DNA of 64,000 bases from Hyphomicrobiales bacterium (GCA_011087605.1 JAALLE010000006.1:1-64000), one strand, 5' to 3'. Positions 16,532 through 26,181 are shown, counted from the stretch's first letter. Notes: generated by a model from the sequence alone, not told the origin. Program-made: numbers and translations.

Positions 16532-18628
16532 ATGCAATCACTTCCAGGCTTCCGAATAGCGGTCGATGTCGGCGGCACTTTTACAGACACCGTTTTGGTG
16601 GATGCAAAGAATCAAATTCTGGCATCTTGCAAGACGCCGACTACTCCAGAAAATCCAACCATGGGCGCGATGGAAGGTGTGCGACGCGTGCTGAGCGAAA
16701 GCGGCGTCGCGATACCCGATATACGCAATTTTGTTCATGGAACGACGTTGGCGACGAATGCCCTTATCGAACGGCGTGGGGCGCGAACCGCAGTCACCAC
16801 CACCGACGGTTTTCGGGATATTCTGGAAATTGCCTATGAACGCCGCTACAGCCAATACGACATTAATCTGTCAAAACCAGATCTGATAGTTCCGCGGCGA
16901 CGATGCTTTACAATTTCCGAACGGATGCTGGCCGACGGGACAGTTCACGTCCCTCTGGACACAACCGACATTGCCAAGCTGTTGGCGCAGATAGATGAAT
17001 GTGGTGCGGAAGCGATCGCAATCTGCTTCCTGCATTCCTATACAAACGGGACTCATGAGCGCCAGTTGTGTCAGATTCTGCAGGCTGAGCGACCAAACCT
17101 TGCGCTATCCCTTTCCTGCGAAATAAGTCCGGAAGCGCGTGAGTTTGAACGCCTGTGTACCGCTGTGGCCAACGCCTATGTGCAGCCGATTATGGCTCAT
17201 TATCTGATTGATCTTCAATCCACACTTCAAACCGAAGGTCTAATCTGCCCCATTATGATGATGACATCCGGCGGCGGAATGACCACTCTTGAAACAGCGG
17301 CACAACATCCAATCAGACTGGTTGAATCCGGCCCGGCTGGCGGCGCTCTGCTTGCTGCACGCATTGCTGAGAGTCTGGAACAGCGTTCTGTTTTGTCATT
17401 TGATATGGGTGGCACAACGGCCAAGTTGTGCCTGATAGATGACTATAAGCCGCAAACTTCCCGAAAATTTGAAATATCCCGCGCTGAGCGGTTCATAAAG
17501 GGCAGCGGCATGCCGGTCCGCATTCCAGTTATTGAAATGATCGAAATAGGTGCTGGCGGCGGTTCCATTGCATCGGTTGACCGCTTGGGCCGCATTGGGG
17601 TGGGGCCAGAATCTGCTGGTAGCGAGCCGGGACCGGCTGCGTTCGCCAAAGGAGGGACGCATCCGACAGTGACAGACGCAGATGTTGTGACGGGTTTCAT
17701 TGAGCCGGGATTATTTGCAGAAGGTCGGTTGCAAATTGATCTGGATGCCGCCCGTTCGGCGTTGGCCCAGGTTGGCACATCGATTGGTCTGGATGAGACA
17801 GCCGCAGCAATCGGTGTCAGCGAAATTGTCGATGAAAATATGGCCAGCGCGGGCCGCACCCACGCTGTTGAAGCTGGTAAAGATATCACTGGCCGTACAA
17901 TGATCGCTTTTGGAGGCAATGGCCCCCTGCATGCTACCCGCGTTGCCCGCCGGGCTCGGGTCAGCCGTATCATCGTACCACTCAACCCGGGCGTTGGGTC
18001 AGCTGTCGGTTTCCTGTTTGCCCCTGTTGCGTTTGAGATTGTTCGCAGTCGTTACACGCGGTTAGATCAACTTGATGTTGACGAAATAAATTCCTTTTTT
18101 GATCAGCTGACGAACGAAGCACGAAGCGTCGTAAAATTGGCTGCCTCGCATGGCGAACTTAGCACCACGCGAATTGCCTTCATGCGGTATCACGGTCAAG
18201 GCCATGAAATCGAAATTGAATTGCCGGATCGCAATCTGATCAAACGCGATATTTCGGAATTGGTGAGCGCATTCGAAGTAGAATACAGCAGACAGTTCTC
18301 CAGAGCAGTGCCGGGAATGTCGATAGAAGTATTGAACTGGGCGGTGACCGTTTCGACACCTCCTATTCCAACAGATCAGGCCAGTGATGTGTCTTCGGTT
18401 CAACCAATCCAGGTCACAGCAACAAAATCTGTCATTTGCGACGTCAGTGGTGGTGCGATCGAAGCAGCTGTCTTCATGCGGGACACGCTAAATGTTGGTG
18501 ACCAGATAGCAGGCCCGGCCCTGATCATCGAACCACAGACGACAACACTCGTCAGTGCCGACTTTGATGCGCAGGTGCTTGCAGATTTTTCGATACTTCT
18601 AACAAAAAAGAGTGGAGCAGAAACATGA
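16532..18628 (+). CDS. hyuA: Hydantoinase/oxoprolinase subunit A (HyuA family)
   Basis: The 698-residue ATP-dependent subunit belongs to the hydantoinase A/5-oxoprolinase family, which phosphorylates a cyclic amide or related carbonyl substrate ahead of ring opening or carboxylation. Nucleotide-fold motifs are VDVGGTFTDTV near the N-terminus and SFDMGGTTAKLCLID at about 289-303; HGTTLATNALIERRG and a Gly-rich GAGGGSIA are also family features. The length is normal. The ATG at 16532 has no clear Shine-Dalgarno but fits the N-terminus. It is the first gene of a six-gene chain with 4-base overlaps and pairs with hyuB. The substrate is not readable from sequence; hydantoins, 5-oxoproline, N-methylhydantoin or acetone/acetophenone-type substrates are all known for the family. 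Confidence 0.93.
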   Translation: MQSLPGFRIAVDVGGTFTDTVLVDAKNQILASCKTPTTPENPTMGAMEGVRRVLSESGVAIPDIRNFVHGTTLATNALIERRGARTAVTTTDGFRDILEIAYERRYSQYDINLSKPDLIVPRRRCFTISERMLADGTVHVPLDTTDIAKLLAQIDECGAEAIAICFLHSYTNGTHERQLCQILQAERPNLALSLSCEISPEAREFERLCTAVANAYVQPIMAHYLIDLQSTLQTEGLICPIMMMTSGGGMTTLETAAQHPIRLVESGPAGGALLAARIAESLEQRSVLSFDMGGTTAKLCLIDDYKPQTSRKFEISRAERFIKGSGMPVRIPVIEMIEIGAGGGSIASVDRLGRIGVGPESAGSEPGPAAFAKGGTHPTVTDADVVTGFIEPGLFAEGRLQIDLDAARSALAQVGTSIGLDETAAAIGVSEIVDENMASAGRTHAVEAGKDITGRTMIAFGGNGPLHATRVARRARVSRIIVPLNPGVGSAVGFLFAPVAFEIVRSRYTRLDQLDVDEINSFFDQLTNEARSVVKLAASHGELSTTRIAFMRYHGQGHEIEIELPDRNLIKRDISELVSAFEVEYSRQFSRAVPGMSIEVLNWAVTVSTPPIPTDQASDVSSVQPIQVTATKSVICDVSGGAIEAAVFMRDTLNVGDQIAGPALIIEPQTTTLVSADFDAQVLADFSILLTKKSGAET

Positions 18629-20280
18629 ATACCGTTTCGAACACCCGCTTGCAGGTCATGTGGAACCGTCTGTTATCAGTCGTGGAGGAACAAGGGCAGG
18701 CACTAATTCGGGCGGCCTTTAGCCCGATTGTGCGTGAATGTGGTGATATTTCCGCTGGTATATTTGACGTTAAGGGCCGAATGATTGCTCAGGCCGTCAC
18801 GGGAACGCCGGGACACATAAATACCATGGCCGAAGCGGTCATGACGTTGCGCAAACACTTCCCGATTGGTTCAATGCGGCCAGGCGATATTTACCTGACC
18901 AACGATCCCTGGATTGCTTCGGGCCACCTCAATGATTTCCTGCTGTTGATGCCCGTCTTCTATCAAGATTCGGTCATTGGATTCACTTCCTGCACCTCTC
19001 ATCTGGTTGATTTGGGTGGCCAAGGAATGGGCCCTGAAGGGAGCGATGTATTCGATGAGGGTCTGCGCATACCACTTTGCAAACTGCTGGACAAAGGCGA
19101 GATCAATCAACTTCTGCTCGAAATCGTCAAAGCAAATTCACGCGAACCAATTGCAAATGAAGGGGACATCTATGCGTTGATTGCCTGTTGCGAATCGGGT
19201 GCGAAGCGGCTGGTCGAGATGATGGATGAGTTCGGCATTGTCGACCTCGATACGCTTTCAAACTACATCATCGATACGTCGCGACGCGGGACTTATGACG
19301 CGATTTCTGATGTTCCCAAGGGTGTGTGGACGAGTACGCTCCGTGTTGATGGTTATGAGAAAGAGATCGAACTTAAAGCCAAACTGACAGTTGATGAAAA
19401 CTCGATGGTCCTTGATTTTGCAGGCACATCTGACTGTTCACAAAAGGGCATCAATGTCCCGTTGAACTATGCAACGGCTTATTCTGTTTTTGCTCTTCGA
19501 TGCATCATCGGGCCGGATATTCCAAACAATGCGGGTTCTCTGGAGCCGTTTATTGTCAAAGCGCCAAAGGGCTGCATTCTCAATGCACAGCCTCCTTCTC
19601 CCGTTGCCATGCGTCATACATTGGGACAGATGACGCCAGATTTGGTTTACGGCTGCCTTCATCAGGCTTTGCCCGGCAAGGTTCCAGCAGAAGGGGCCTC
19701 GTGCATGTACGATCTACCGATGCGCAGTGCGCCAGAAGTTGCCCAGAGGGGTGGAACGGTCTTCGCCCTTGAACCGGCCCACAATGGTGGGACAGGAGCA
19801 CGCCCCACAAAAGACGGATTGTCGGCAACGGCATTTCCCAGCGGCGTTTGGGGAAGCCAGGTTGAAATTACAGAAGCAAGCGTGCCTGTGATTATCAGGT
19901 CTCGTGAATTGCGGCGCGACAGTGGTGGTGCCGGCACCTTCCGCGGTGGATTGGGGCAGCGCATCGAGTTGCAATCGTCCAATGATCAACCGTTCGGTGT
20001 GTTTTTGTCTGTTGAGCGAATAAAGCACCCTGCAATGGGTCGTGATGGCGGATTGCCCGGTGCTCCGGGTCGGGTTCGGCTGGATGGTGGGACGGATCTC
20101 CCCGGTAAAGGAGAAGTTCGAGTGGCGCCAAACCAAACGTTGATTTTTGAAACTCCAGGTGGCGGGGGCTACGGGCCACCGGACAAGCGTGGACCTGACG
20201 CGATCGCTTCAGACATTGCAGAGGATTTTGTAAGTTTTGAAGTCGCACGCGACGTTTACGGGTGGGAGGAGGATAAATGA
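18625..20280 (+). CDS. hyuB: Hydantoinase/oxoprolinase subunit B (HyuB family)
   Basis: The 551-residue partner of HyuA starts inside its stop codon (ATGA overlap). Family signatures are NRLLSVVEEQGQALIRAAFS, GDIYLTNDPWIASGHLNDF with its conserved acidic and His residues, and the Gly-rich end FETPGGGGYGPP. Together with HyuA it should form the hydrolysing or carboxylating complex in the cytoplasm. The tight coupling suggests stoichiometric production. The substrate is unknown. Confidence 0.94.
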   Translation: MNTVSNTRLQVMWNRLLSVVEEQGQALIRAAFSPIVRECGDISAGIFDVKGRMIAQAVTGTPGHINTMAEAVMTLRKHFPIGSMRPGDIYLTNDPWIASGHLNDFLLLMPVFYQDSVIGFTSCTSHLVDLGGQGMGPEGSDVFDEGLRIPLCKLLDKGEINQLLLEIVKANSREPIANEGDIYALIACCESGAKRLVEMMDEFGIVDLDTLSNYIIDTSRRGTYDAISDVPKGVWTSTLRVDGYEKEIELKAKLTVDENSMVLDFAGTSDCSQKGINVPLNYATAYSVFALRCIIGPDIPNNAGSLEPFIVKAPKGCILNAQPPSPVAMRHTLGQMTPDLVYGCLHQALPGKVPAEGASCMYDLPMRSAPEVAQRGGTVFALEPAHNGGTGARPTKDGLSATAFPSGVWGSQVEITEASVPVIIRSRELRRDSGGAGTFRGGLGQRIELQSSNDQPFGVFLSVERIKHPAMGRDGGLPGAPGRVRLDGGTDLPGKGEVRVAPNQTLIFETPGGGGYGPPDKRGPDAIASDIAEDFVSFEVARDVYGWEEDK

Positions 20281-21353
20281 CCAATCAACATATCGCGAAA
20301 ATGCCGCCTTATGCTTTGGCTGAATTTTCGGTTCCGAGCGGTGTTGTTATGACGTCATTGGCTCAAAATGAGAGCCTGAGAGCCCCAAGTCCTTTGGCAA
20401 TCAAAGCTGGTCAGGCCGCCCTTGTATCATCGGCAGCTTATCCAGATCCCGATTATCACATTCTGCGCACCAGCATCTCAAATGCGTATGGTGTTGATCC
20501 TGATCTGATCCTTTGTGGCGCGGGATCCATGGAACTGATCACTTGCATCACCCACGCTTTTGCCGGACCGAAAGCACGGGTCTTAACGTCGGAATACGGT
20601 TACGCGTTATTCAAAAACTCGGCCATGAAGGTTGCCGCGCCCTGCGATCTTGCAAGAGAAGTTAGCCAAGCCGTATCGACCAGCGCATTGTTGCAAGCCG
20701 TTACCTCTGAAACCCGGTTGTGCTTCCTGGCAAACCCTGGCAACCCAACTGGAACGGCTCTTTCTAACAATGAAATCAGAGAGTTTCGCACTCGTTTACC
20801 GGAGCACGTGCTGCTGATCGTTGATGAAGCTTATGGCGAATTCGCCCAAGCCCATGAACAACCACTTTTTGATCTGGTGGATCACGGTAACACGGTTATT
20901 TTGCGCACTTTTTCGAAGGCCTATGGACTGGCAGCTGGCAGAATTGGATGGGGACTTTTCCCTCCTGCTACGAGAGAGCAGGTGCAAAAGCTCATCATTC
21001 CAAGCAGTATCTGCACTGTTAGCGCGGCAATGGCGGAGGCTGCCGTGCAGGATCAGATCTACATGCAAGAGACCTGCAAAATGACCGCTCAGGTAAGAGA
21101 CGAATTCATTCGAGAAGTGAGATCGTTCAATTTGACTTGCGATGACAGTCATACAAATTTCGTTCTCATCAGATTTTCAAACAACGAAATGTCGAACGCT
21201 GCCGACGCTGCACTCCGGCAACAGGGGCTGGTTACGAGAGGCATGGGCGGATATGGTTTAGGCCATTGTCTGCGTGTAACCGTTGCGGCGCGCGAGGTGA
21301 TGACGACCGCCGCAGAAGTGCTGGAAAAATGGTCTCGGGAGTATCTGCGATGA
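20277..21353 (+). CDS. HisC-like class I/II PLP aminotransferase
   Basis: The 358-residue fold type I enzyme resembles histidinol-phosphate aminotransferases. NPGNPTGT, VDEAYGEF and TFSKAYGLAAGRIGW are present; Lys214 is the PLP lysine. It overlaps hyuB and the next gene by four bases each. In this operon it is more likely a catabolic aminotransferase (or amino acid decarboxylase/lyase variant) than a histidine-biosynthesis enzyme, since no other his gene is near. The substrate is presumably an amino acid released by, or entering, the HyuAB step. Confidence 0.9.
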   Translation: MTNQHIAKMPPYALAEFSVPSGVVMTSLAQNESLRAPSPLAIKAGQAALVSSAAYPDPDYHILRTSISNAYGVDPDLILCGAGSMELITCITHAFAGPKARVLTSEYGYALFKNSAMKVAAPCDLAREVSQAVSTSALLQAVTSETRLCFLANPGNPTGTALSNNEIREFRTRLPEHVLLIVDEAYGEFAQAHEQPLFDLVDHGNTVILRTFSKAYGLAAGRIGWGLFPPATREQVQKLIIPSSICTVSAAMAEAAVQDQIYMQETCKMTAQVRDEFIREVRSFNLTCDDSHTNFVLIRFSNNEMSNAADAALRQQGLVTRGMGGYGLGHCLRVTVAAREVMTTAAEVLEKWSREYLR

Positions 21354-22105
21354 CAGCAAGTTGGCCCTCGCGTGGAGACGCTCGCATTGGTGTGCTGGTA
21401 CCGTTCACCAACGTCAATATGGAATCAGATCTGAACCTGATGCGTTCTAACGGCGTGTCATTTCATTTCACGCGTATGGGGGGCTACGACGCGGGTGAGG
21501 TGCCTAACGCGGAGCAAATGGCCGGGCTTGGTTCATCTGAACTGGATGAGCCATTGACGCTGCTGGCCGGGGCACGTCCAGACTTGATTATGTATGGATG
21601 CACTTCCGCGACGCTCACTCATGGAACGCAGTTTGACCGCGACCTCGCAGTAAAGATCAAGTCAATCAGTGGGGCTCAATCTGTTACAGCGGCAGGTGCC
21701 CTTGTATTTGCGCTAAAATCACTGGCGGTAAGAAATATCGCATTCGCTTCTCCCTATACGCCTGACATCAACAAAGCGGCGATGGCCTTTTTGGGTGACA
21801 GCGGATTTAACATTCATTCGACAGCGGAGATGTCTGAAGAGCTTGGGAACTACGGGCAAGCGGAATTAACACCTGAAGATGTGTTCAAGCTTGGTATGCG
21901 TGCAGTGGATCCCGGCGCGGAGGCTCTTGTTCTGTCCTGCACCGAGATGCGTAGTGTCGAAACCATTCAGCGGCTGGAATCGGTATTGAACCTGCCTGTC
22001 ATCACATCAAACCAGGCTATGTTGTATCAGGCGATGAGCCTGCTTGAGCTTCCAGCGGAAAACATTGTTTTTGGGCGGCTATTCCAACATGGAGTGCTGT
22101 CATGA
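21350..22105 (+). CDS. Asp/Glu racemase superfamily enzyme (maleate isomerase/arylmalonate decarboxylase-like)
   Basis: From the ATG at 21350 the protein has 251 residues. The track start at 21266 lies inside the aminotransferase gene and is not used. The two family cysteines are present: Cys84 in MYGCTSATLTHG and Cys197 in LVLSCTEMRS. GVLVPFTNVNMESDL is a typical N-terminus of the maleate cis-trans isomerase and arylmalonate decarboxylase branch. The enzyme could isomerise an unsaturated diacid, racemise an amino acid or hydantoin-derived intermediate, or decarboxylate a malonate; sequence alone does not decide. Confidence 0.88.
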   Translation: MTASWPSRGDARIGVLVPFTNVNMESDLNLMRSNGVSFHFTRMGGYDAGEVPNAEQMAGLGSSELDEPLTLLAGARPDLIMYGCTSATLTHGTQFDRDLAVKIKSISGAQSVTAAGALVFALKSLAVRNIAFASPYTPDINKAAMAFLGDSGFNIHSTAEMSEELGNYGQAELTPEDVFKLGMRAVDPGAEALVLSCTEMRSVETIQRLESVLNLPVITSNQAMLYQAMSLLELPAENIVFGRLFQHGVLS

Positions 22106-23469
22106 CGTCAAAGACCGTGTTTGATGAAGTTGCAGACTTTGCATTCCTGCCGGCAGACAAGATTCCTCAAGATGTGCTGTCAGCTGCAGCTCTGTTACTG
22201 GTCGACACGATTGGGGTGGCTGCTGGAGCAGCTCATCTCCAGGCCGGGACTATCGCTCGCGAAATGGCCCTGGAATTGTTTCAGTCGGATAAAGAGAGCC
22301 AGGTGCCCATGATGTTCGATGGGCGTCTTGTGAGTAAAGCGGGAGCGGCGTTTGCAGGTGCAACACAGATTGACAATCTGGACGCCCATGACGGTTACAA
22401 CCCAACCAAAGGTCACATAGGATGCGCGGTTGTCCCGGCCTTGTTTGCCTTCGCTCATCGGGTTCCCGAACTCACTGGTCGGGACTCCTTGGCAGCGTTT
22501 GTGATCGCCTATGAGATTGCAACACGCGCGGCAATCGCATTGCATTCCACCGTCAGCGACTATCACACTTCCGGTGCCTGGAACGCTTTAGGGGTTGGTG
22601 CGATGGGGTGTCGGTTAAATGGAAGCTCCGCCATGCAACTGCGGCATGCCCTGGGCATCGCCGAATTTCATGGCCCTCGCAGCCAGATGATGCGGGAAAT
22701 TGCGACGCCAACAATGTTGCACGATGGATCCGGCATGGGAGCATTGGTCGGTGTTATGGCAAGCCAAATGGCAATGCGCGGATTTGAAGGCGCGCCGGCA
22801 ATTACCGTAGAAGCCTGCGGTGTTGCCGACATCTGGGCAGATCTTGGAACAAACTGGACGGTGCCGCTCAACTACATCAAACCCTATCCCATCTGCCGCT
22901 GGGCCCATGCTGCTATCGATGCTGTTCAGATTCTTCAGGCTGAAGAAAATTTTGACGCCAAAGACATCAGGCAAATCAAAGTCAAAACGTTTGGAGAGGC
23001 GGCGCGACTGTTTCCCGGCATGCCAGATACGACCTCAAAGGCGCAATACAGCCTTGCGTTTGCAGTTGCCAAGATGGTTCAGTTTGGCAGAATCGGCGTC
23101 GAGCACATCACCGGTGACGCGCTTGCAGATAACCAGACAGCAGACATCTTATCCAGGATTGTCATAGAGGAAGATGCGCGGCACAATCGCCGCTTTCCAG
23201 AATCCCGTTGGTCCGATCTCACAATTGAACTGACCAATGGTCGCGTGTTGAAATCTGGAGACGTTCATGCTCGAGGCGGGCCGGAATCACCCATGGACCT
23301 GAGCGAGATCGAACAAAAGTTTCATGGCTTGTGTCGTGCCTCAATCAGTGCTGCCAGAGCATCGGCTATTTGGGAAACGGGATTGAAATTGACGGAGCCG
23401 AATGCTCTTTTTCGCGAGCTGCTTGCCGAGGTTACTCCGATGGTTGACCGACCGGTAGTTCCAGGGTGA
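22102..23469 (+). CDS. MmgE/PrpD family protein
   Basis: The 455-residue protein belongs to the 2-methylcitrate dehydratase/iminodisuccinate epimerase/cis-aconitate decarboxylase superfamily. LLVDTIGVAAGAA near the N-terminus, NLDAHDGYNPTKGHIG and YIKPYPICRWAHAAIDA are characteristic. The length is usual. It overlaps the racemase-like gene and the next dehydrogenase by four bases. Its likely role is dehydration, epimerisation or decarboxylation of a tri- or dicarboxylic intermediate. Propionate catabolism is unlikely because no prpB or prpC is nearby. Confidence 0.9.
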   Translation: MTSKTVFDEVADFAFLPADKIPQDVLSAAALLLVDTIGVAAGAAHLQAGTIAREMALELFQSDKESQVPMMFDGRLVSKAGAAFAGATQIDNLDAHDGYNPTKGHIGCAVVPALFAFAHRVPELTGRDSLAAFVIAYEIATRAAIALHSTVSDYHTSGAWNALGVGAMGCRLNGSSAMQLRHALGIAEFHGPRSQMMREIATPTMLHDGSGMGALVGVMASQMAMRGFEGAPAITVEACGVADIWADLGTNWTVPLNYIKPYPICRWAHAAIDAVQILQAEENFDAKDIRQIKVKTFGEAARLFPGMPDTTSKAQYSLAFAVAKMVQFGRIGVEHITGDALADNQTADILSRIVIEEDARHNRRFPESRWSDLTIELTNGRVLKSGDVHARGGPESPMDLSEIEQKFHGLCRASISAARASAIWETGLKLTEPNALFRELLAEVTPMVDRPVVPG

Positions 23470-24452
23470 GTGCTTTGAACAAAAAATCCAAACCACGCGT
23501 GATCATCCATGCGGCGAACACCAAACCGCTGTTAGCAAGACTTGGTGAAACACATCGCGACCTGGCCTCTGTCGGATGTGAAACCTATGAGGAACTACCT
23601 GCTTTAATCGGGTCGTTCAAACCGGATGTCGTCTATAGCATCCGCTTTGCCGGGTCGTCCGGTTTTCCTTCCGACGCGCTGCTGGGGCCAGATGGCCCTG
23701 CGTGGATATCAATCGGAGGATCCGGGGTTGATCATTTGGGCATTTGGGATCCGGACAAGGTGAGCGTCACGAATTCATCCGGCGTAGCCGCTGATATGAT
23801 GGCCGAATTCATCATGGGAGGCTTTCTTCATTTTTCCCTGGATATTCCAGGTCTTTTGCTCGATCAGAAGGAACGACTATGGCGGTCGGACCGTTTGATG
23901 ACGCCCCTGGCTGGGAAGACCTTGTTGATCATCGGACTGGGCTCCACCGGGATAGCACTCGCAAAAAAAGCCAAGGCGTTTGGAATGAATGTCGTTGGAA
24001 CGCGGGCCAACCCGAAACCAACCCCCTATGTTGATGAAACGTTTTCGGCAGACAGCCTGGGCAACTTGTTGCCGGAGGCAGACCTGATCGCCGTGTGCGC
24101 CCCGTTGCTAGCGAGCACGCGAGGTCTGATAAGGGAAGATGCCTTTAGTGCTATGAAGTCCGGCACGGTGTTGGCTGATGTGTCCAGAGGTGGAATTGTT
24201 TCGACTGACGCGTTGCTTCAGGCGCTCCATTCCGGCCAGATGAAAGGTGCCATATTAGATGTGTTCGAAACGGAACCATTGCCGCCAAATCATCCAATCT
24301 GGACGGCACCAAATGTAACAATCTCGCCCCACTGCTCCAGCGTCTTTGAAGGTTGGGAGATGGCATCCATGGATATGTTTATCGAAAACTTCAAAAACTG
24401 GATCGACGGAGATCCATTGGAAAATCTGGTTGATCCGATTTCCGGCTACTGA
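23466..24452 (+). CDS. D-isomer-specific 2-hydroxyacid dehydrogenase
   Basis: The 328-residue NAD(P)-dependent oxidoreductase starts at a GTG overlapping the PrpD-family stop (GTGA). The Rossmann motif is GLGSTGIALAKKA. The catalytic Arg lies in DVSRGGIV, Glu in FETEPLP and His in SPHCS. It would interconvert a 2-oxo acid and a D-2-hydroxy acid and is the last gene of the six-gene chain, so it may finish the pathway or recycle the oxo acid made by the aminotransferase. Confidence 0.92.
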   Translation: MSALNKKSKPRVIIHAANTKPLLARLGETHRDLASVGCETYEELPALIGSFKPDVVYSIRFAGSSGFPSDALLGPDGPAWISIGGSGVDHLGIWDPDKVSVTNSSGVAADMMAEFIMGGFLHFSLDIPGLLLDQKERLWRSDRLMTPLAGKTLLIIGLGSTGIALAKKAKAFGMNVVGTRANPKPTPYVDETFSADSLGNLLPEADLIAVCAPLLASTRGLIREDAFSAMKSGTVLADVSRGGIVSTDALLQALHSGQMKGAILDVFETEPLPPNHPIWTAPNVTISPHCSSVFEGWEMASMDMFIENFKNWIDGDPLENLVDPISGY

Positions 24453-24484
24453 ACGGACGCGAACATCGCAAAAGTATGGTTCCT

Positions 24485-24511
24485 GCCAAACGGCCAAGGT
24501 CGACCGTTGGC
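24485..24511. terminator. Weak stem-loop between convergent genes
   Basis: GCCAA(A)CGG can pair with CCGTTGGC with one bulged base. It lies 33 bases after the dehydrogenase stop and before the convergent LuxR gene. It has no T-run. Confidence 0.3.
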
Positions 24512-24627
24512 TCATGGTTGTTCCTTGGTGTTCTGAAGGTCCGCTTTGACGCGCACTGATCGGTAGTCACAGTGTTGGTTCAAGGTCCGATTATCACACC
24601 GTCGGAATCATAGCCTGAAAATATCGG

Positions 24628-25608
24628 CTAATTGGGAGCGGTTGTTCCCAACATTTTAGCTACCAAGGAGGGCTGGCTGCGAGAGCCCGTTTTGTCGAAA
24701 ATCCGGGTCAGGTGGGTTTTTGCAGTGCTGTTGCTGATACCGAGTTGTTTGGCAATCTTCGGAAGTGCTTGCCCGGATAACATCAAGGCCGCGACACGCA
24801 ATTGAGTGGGAGAGAGTTCATAGAGTTCGGCAGCCTCTTCCAGCCGCGACCTCTCATTGTCGGTGTCGCGAAATGTTACCAAAAGCATACCATCCCTGGC
24901 GGTGACCCAGACTATGTGCTGACCATCAGCGCTATCGCCACCAAGGATAATCGGGTCGGCCATCCTGCCACGCGGGTGCCGGATTGAAGGTCGTCGCTCA
25001 ATCACGGTGAGCGCGGAAAATCGTTTGACGGCTTTGCGAAGCCTTTTGTCGTCGGCGCCATATCGACCCCGCAAAAAAGCGCCACTTCTTGTTAACGCCG
25101 GATGATCGCCGAGTTCGCGCTTTGCCACATCATTCATCCATTCGATCCGGCAGGCGGTATCAATGCGGATGACCGGGAAGTCAAAATATTCAAGCGTTGT
25201 ATCACCATGGCCGGCCATCGAAATCCGCCATTGGCCATTGGTCTTTTCAAGAATCCTGATTTGATGGCTTAGACCGACAGTAACCGCCGGATCATCGGAT
25301 TTTAGGCCGTATTGATCGTAGGATGCCCAGGCCATCTCTCCTGAAATTCGAATCGAAAAATTTGTCCGGCGCATGGACTGTGCGGCCGTTGGATTGGGCT
25401 TGGGAAATTTTTCAAAAACCTCCTTGATTACGTCGTGGCCCGAAGCCCAGCCTTCCACGTAATCCATCACGCCACCCATCAGCGCGCCAAGGCGGCGAAT
25501 GCCTTCATCATATACCCAACAGTCAGCCCATGTTTCAAAGTCCCGGCTCAGAAACGCAGTCGTCTCGCGCTCGATGAGCTTGATGATGGCTTGTTTGTCG
25601 TTTGGCAT
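24628..25608 (-). CDS. LuxR-type regulator with an N-terminal SnoaL/NTF2-like domain
   Basis: The 326-residue protein combines a SnoaL/NTF2-like pocket (about 1-130, with WADCWVYDEG and an aromatic-rich core), a PAS-like middle segment (about 140-250) and a C-terminal LuxR helix-turn-helix (LSPTQLRVAALMLSGQALPKIAKQLGISNSTAKTHL, about 267-302). A ligand-binding SnoaL fold as the sensor of a LuxR activator is uncommon. It is convergent to the hyu operon and so may respond to that pathway's substrate, though no binding site is visible. A small gene sits 22 bases upstream in the same direction. Confidence 0.85.
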   Translation of the reverse strand: MPNDKQAIIKLIERETTAFLSRDFETWADCWVYDEGIRRLGALMGGVMDYVEGWASGHDVIKEVFEKFPKPNPTAAQSMRRTNFSIRISGEMAWASYDQYGLKSDDPAVTVGLSHQIRILEKTNGQWRISMAGHGDTTLEYFDFPVIRIDTACRIEWMNDVAKRELGDHPALTRSGAFLRGRYGADDKRLRKAVKRFSALTVIERRPSIRHPRGRMADPIILGGDSADGQHIVWVTARDGMLLVTFRDTDNERSRLEEAAELYELSPTQLRVAALMLSGQALPKIAKQLGISNSTAKTHLTRIFDKTGSRSQPSLVAKMLGTTAPN

Positions 25609-25630
25609 GGTGATGTACGGTTGTTGGTGT

Positions 25631-25864
25631 TCACCCAGTGTGTTTCAGCAGGTCACGGATTTCAACCGCATTGGCAGGCTTTTGAATTTTGCGGCGTGTC
25701 TCCACTGCGACACCGATGAGCCATGATCCAAACTTCATACAGGCGGCATACATTCTTGCAGATCTTTCGAAACTGAACGCGTTGTAGAACTGATCCTCGC
25801 CGTCACTGTCGCTATGTGGCTGCTTCTTGAGCAATTGCGCCCCCAATATCTGTGAGTAATCCAT
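25631..25864 (-). CDS. Small hypothetical protein upstream of the LuxR gene
   Basis: The 77-residue protein starts at the ATG at 25864, which has GAAAGGAAG close before it (the track ATG at 25879 has none). It contains a helical stretch, FERSARMYAACMKFGSWLIGVAVETRRKIQ, that could be amphipathic or a weak membrane segment. I recognise no family. Co-transcription with the SnoaL-LuxR gene is likely. Confidence 0.55.
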   Translation of the reverse strand: MDYSQILGAQLLKKQPHSDSDGEDQFYNAFSFERSARMYAACMKFGSWLIGVAVETRRKIQKPANAVEIRDLLKHTG

Positions 25865-26181
25865 GTTGCTTCCTTTCATGCCGGGCGAGTGCCCGTTCGA
25901 TGAGGTGAGGATAGCCTCGAATGGATTCTCAGTTTGTCAGCCAATCGGACGACAAATGGATCTTTTTAACATCTAACAAATATTGGGCAGAAAATGACGG
26001 GAAGATCTATTGCTGAGCCCATCGTGAGCGGATGATGAACAAACGACCTAACTTTCTAAGACACCAGGTTGAGTTCAGCATCTGGCAAGTCGGTTTCTGT
26101 CATGCAGATCGGTATGACTAGCTTTTGGCAGGTGGCTATGTCCCAAACCTGTAGCGGCAATGCGGCTTTATAACTTCCGGT
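25865..26181. other. Intergenic region without a visible gene
   Basis: About 320 bases lie between the small gene and the methyltransferase. I see the promoter side of the small gene, but no clear hairpin, repeat or ORF with a good ribosome site. Confidence 0.4.

Noticed and set aside
17443-17985. 180-residue minus-strand ORF within hyuA
   Set aside because: Shadow of a well-conserved coding frame on the plus strand.
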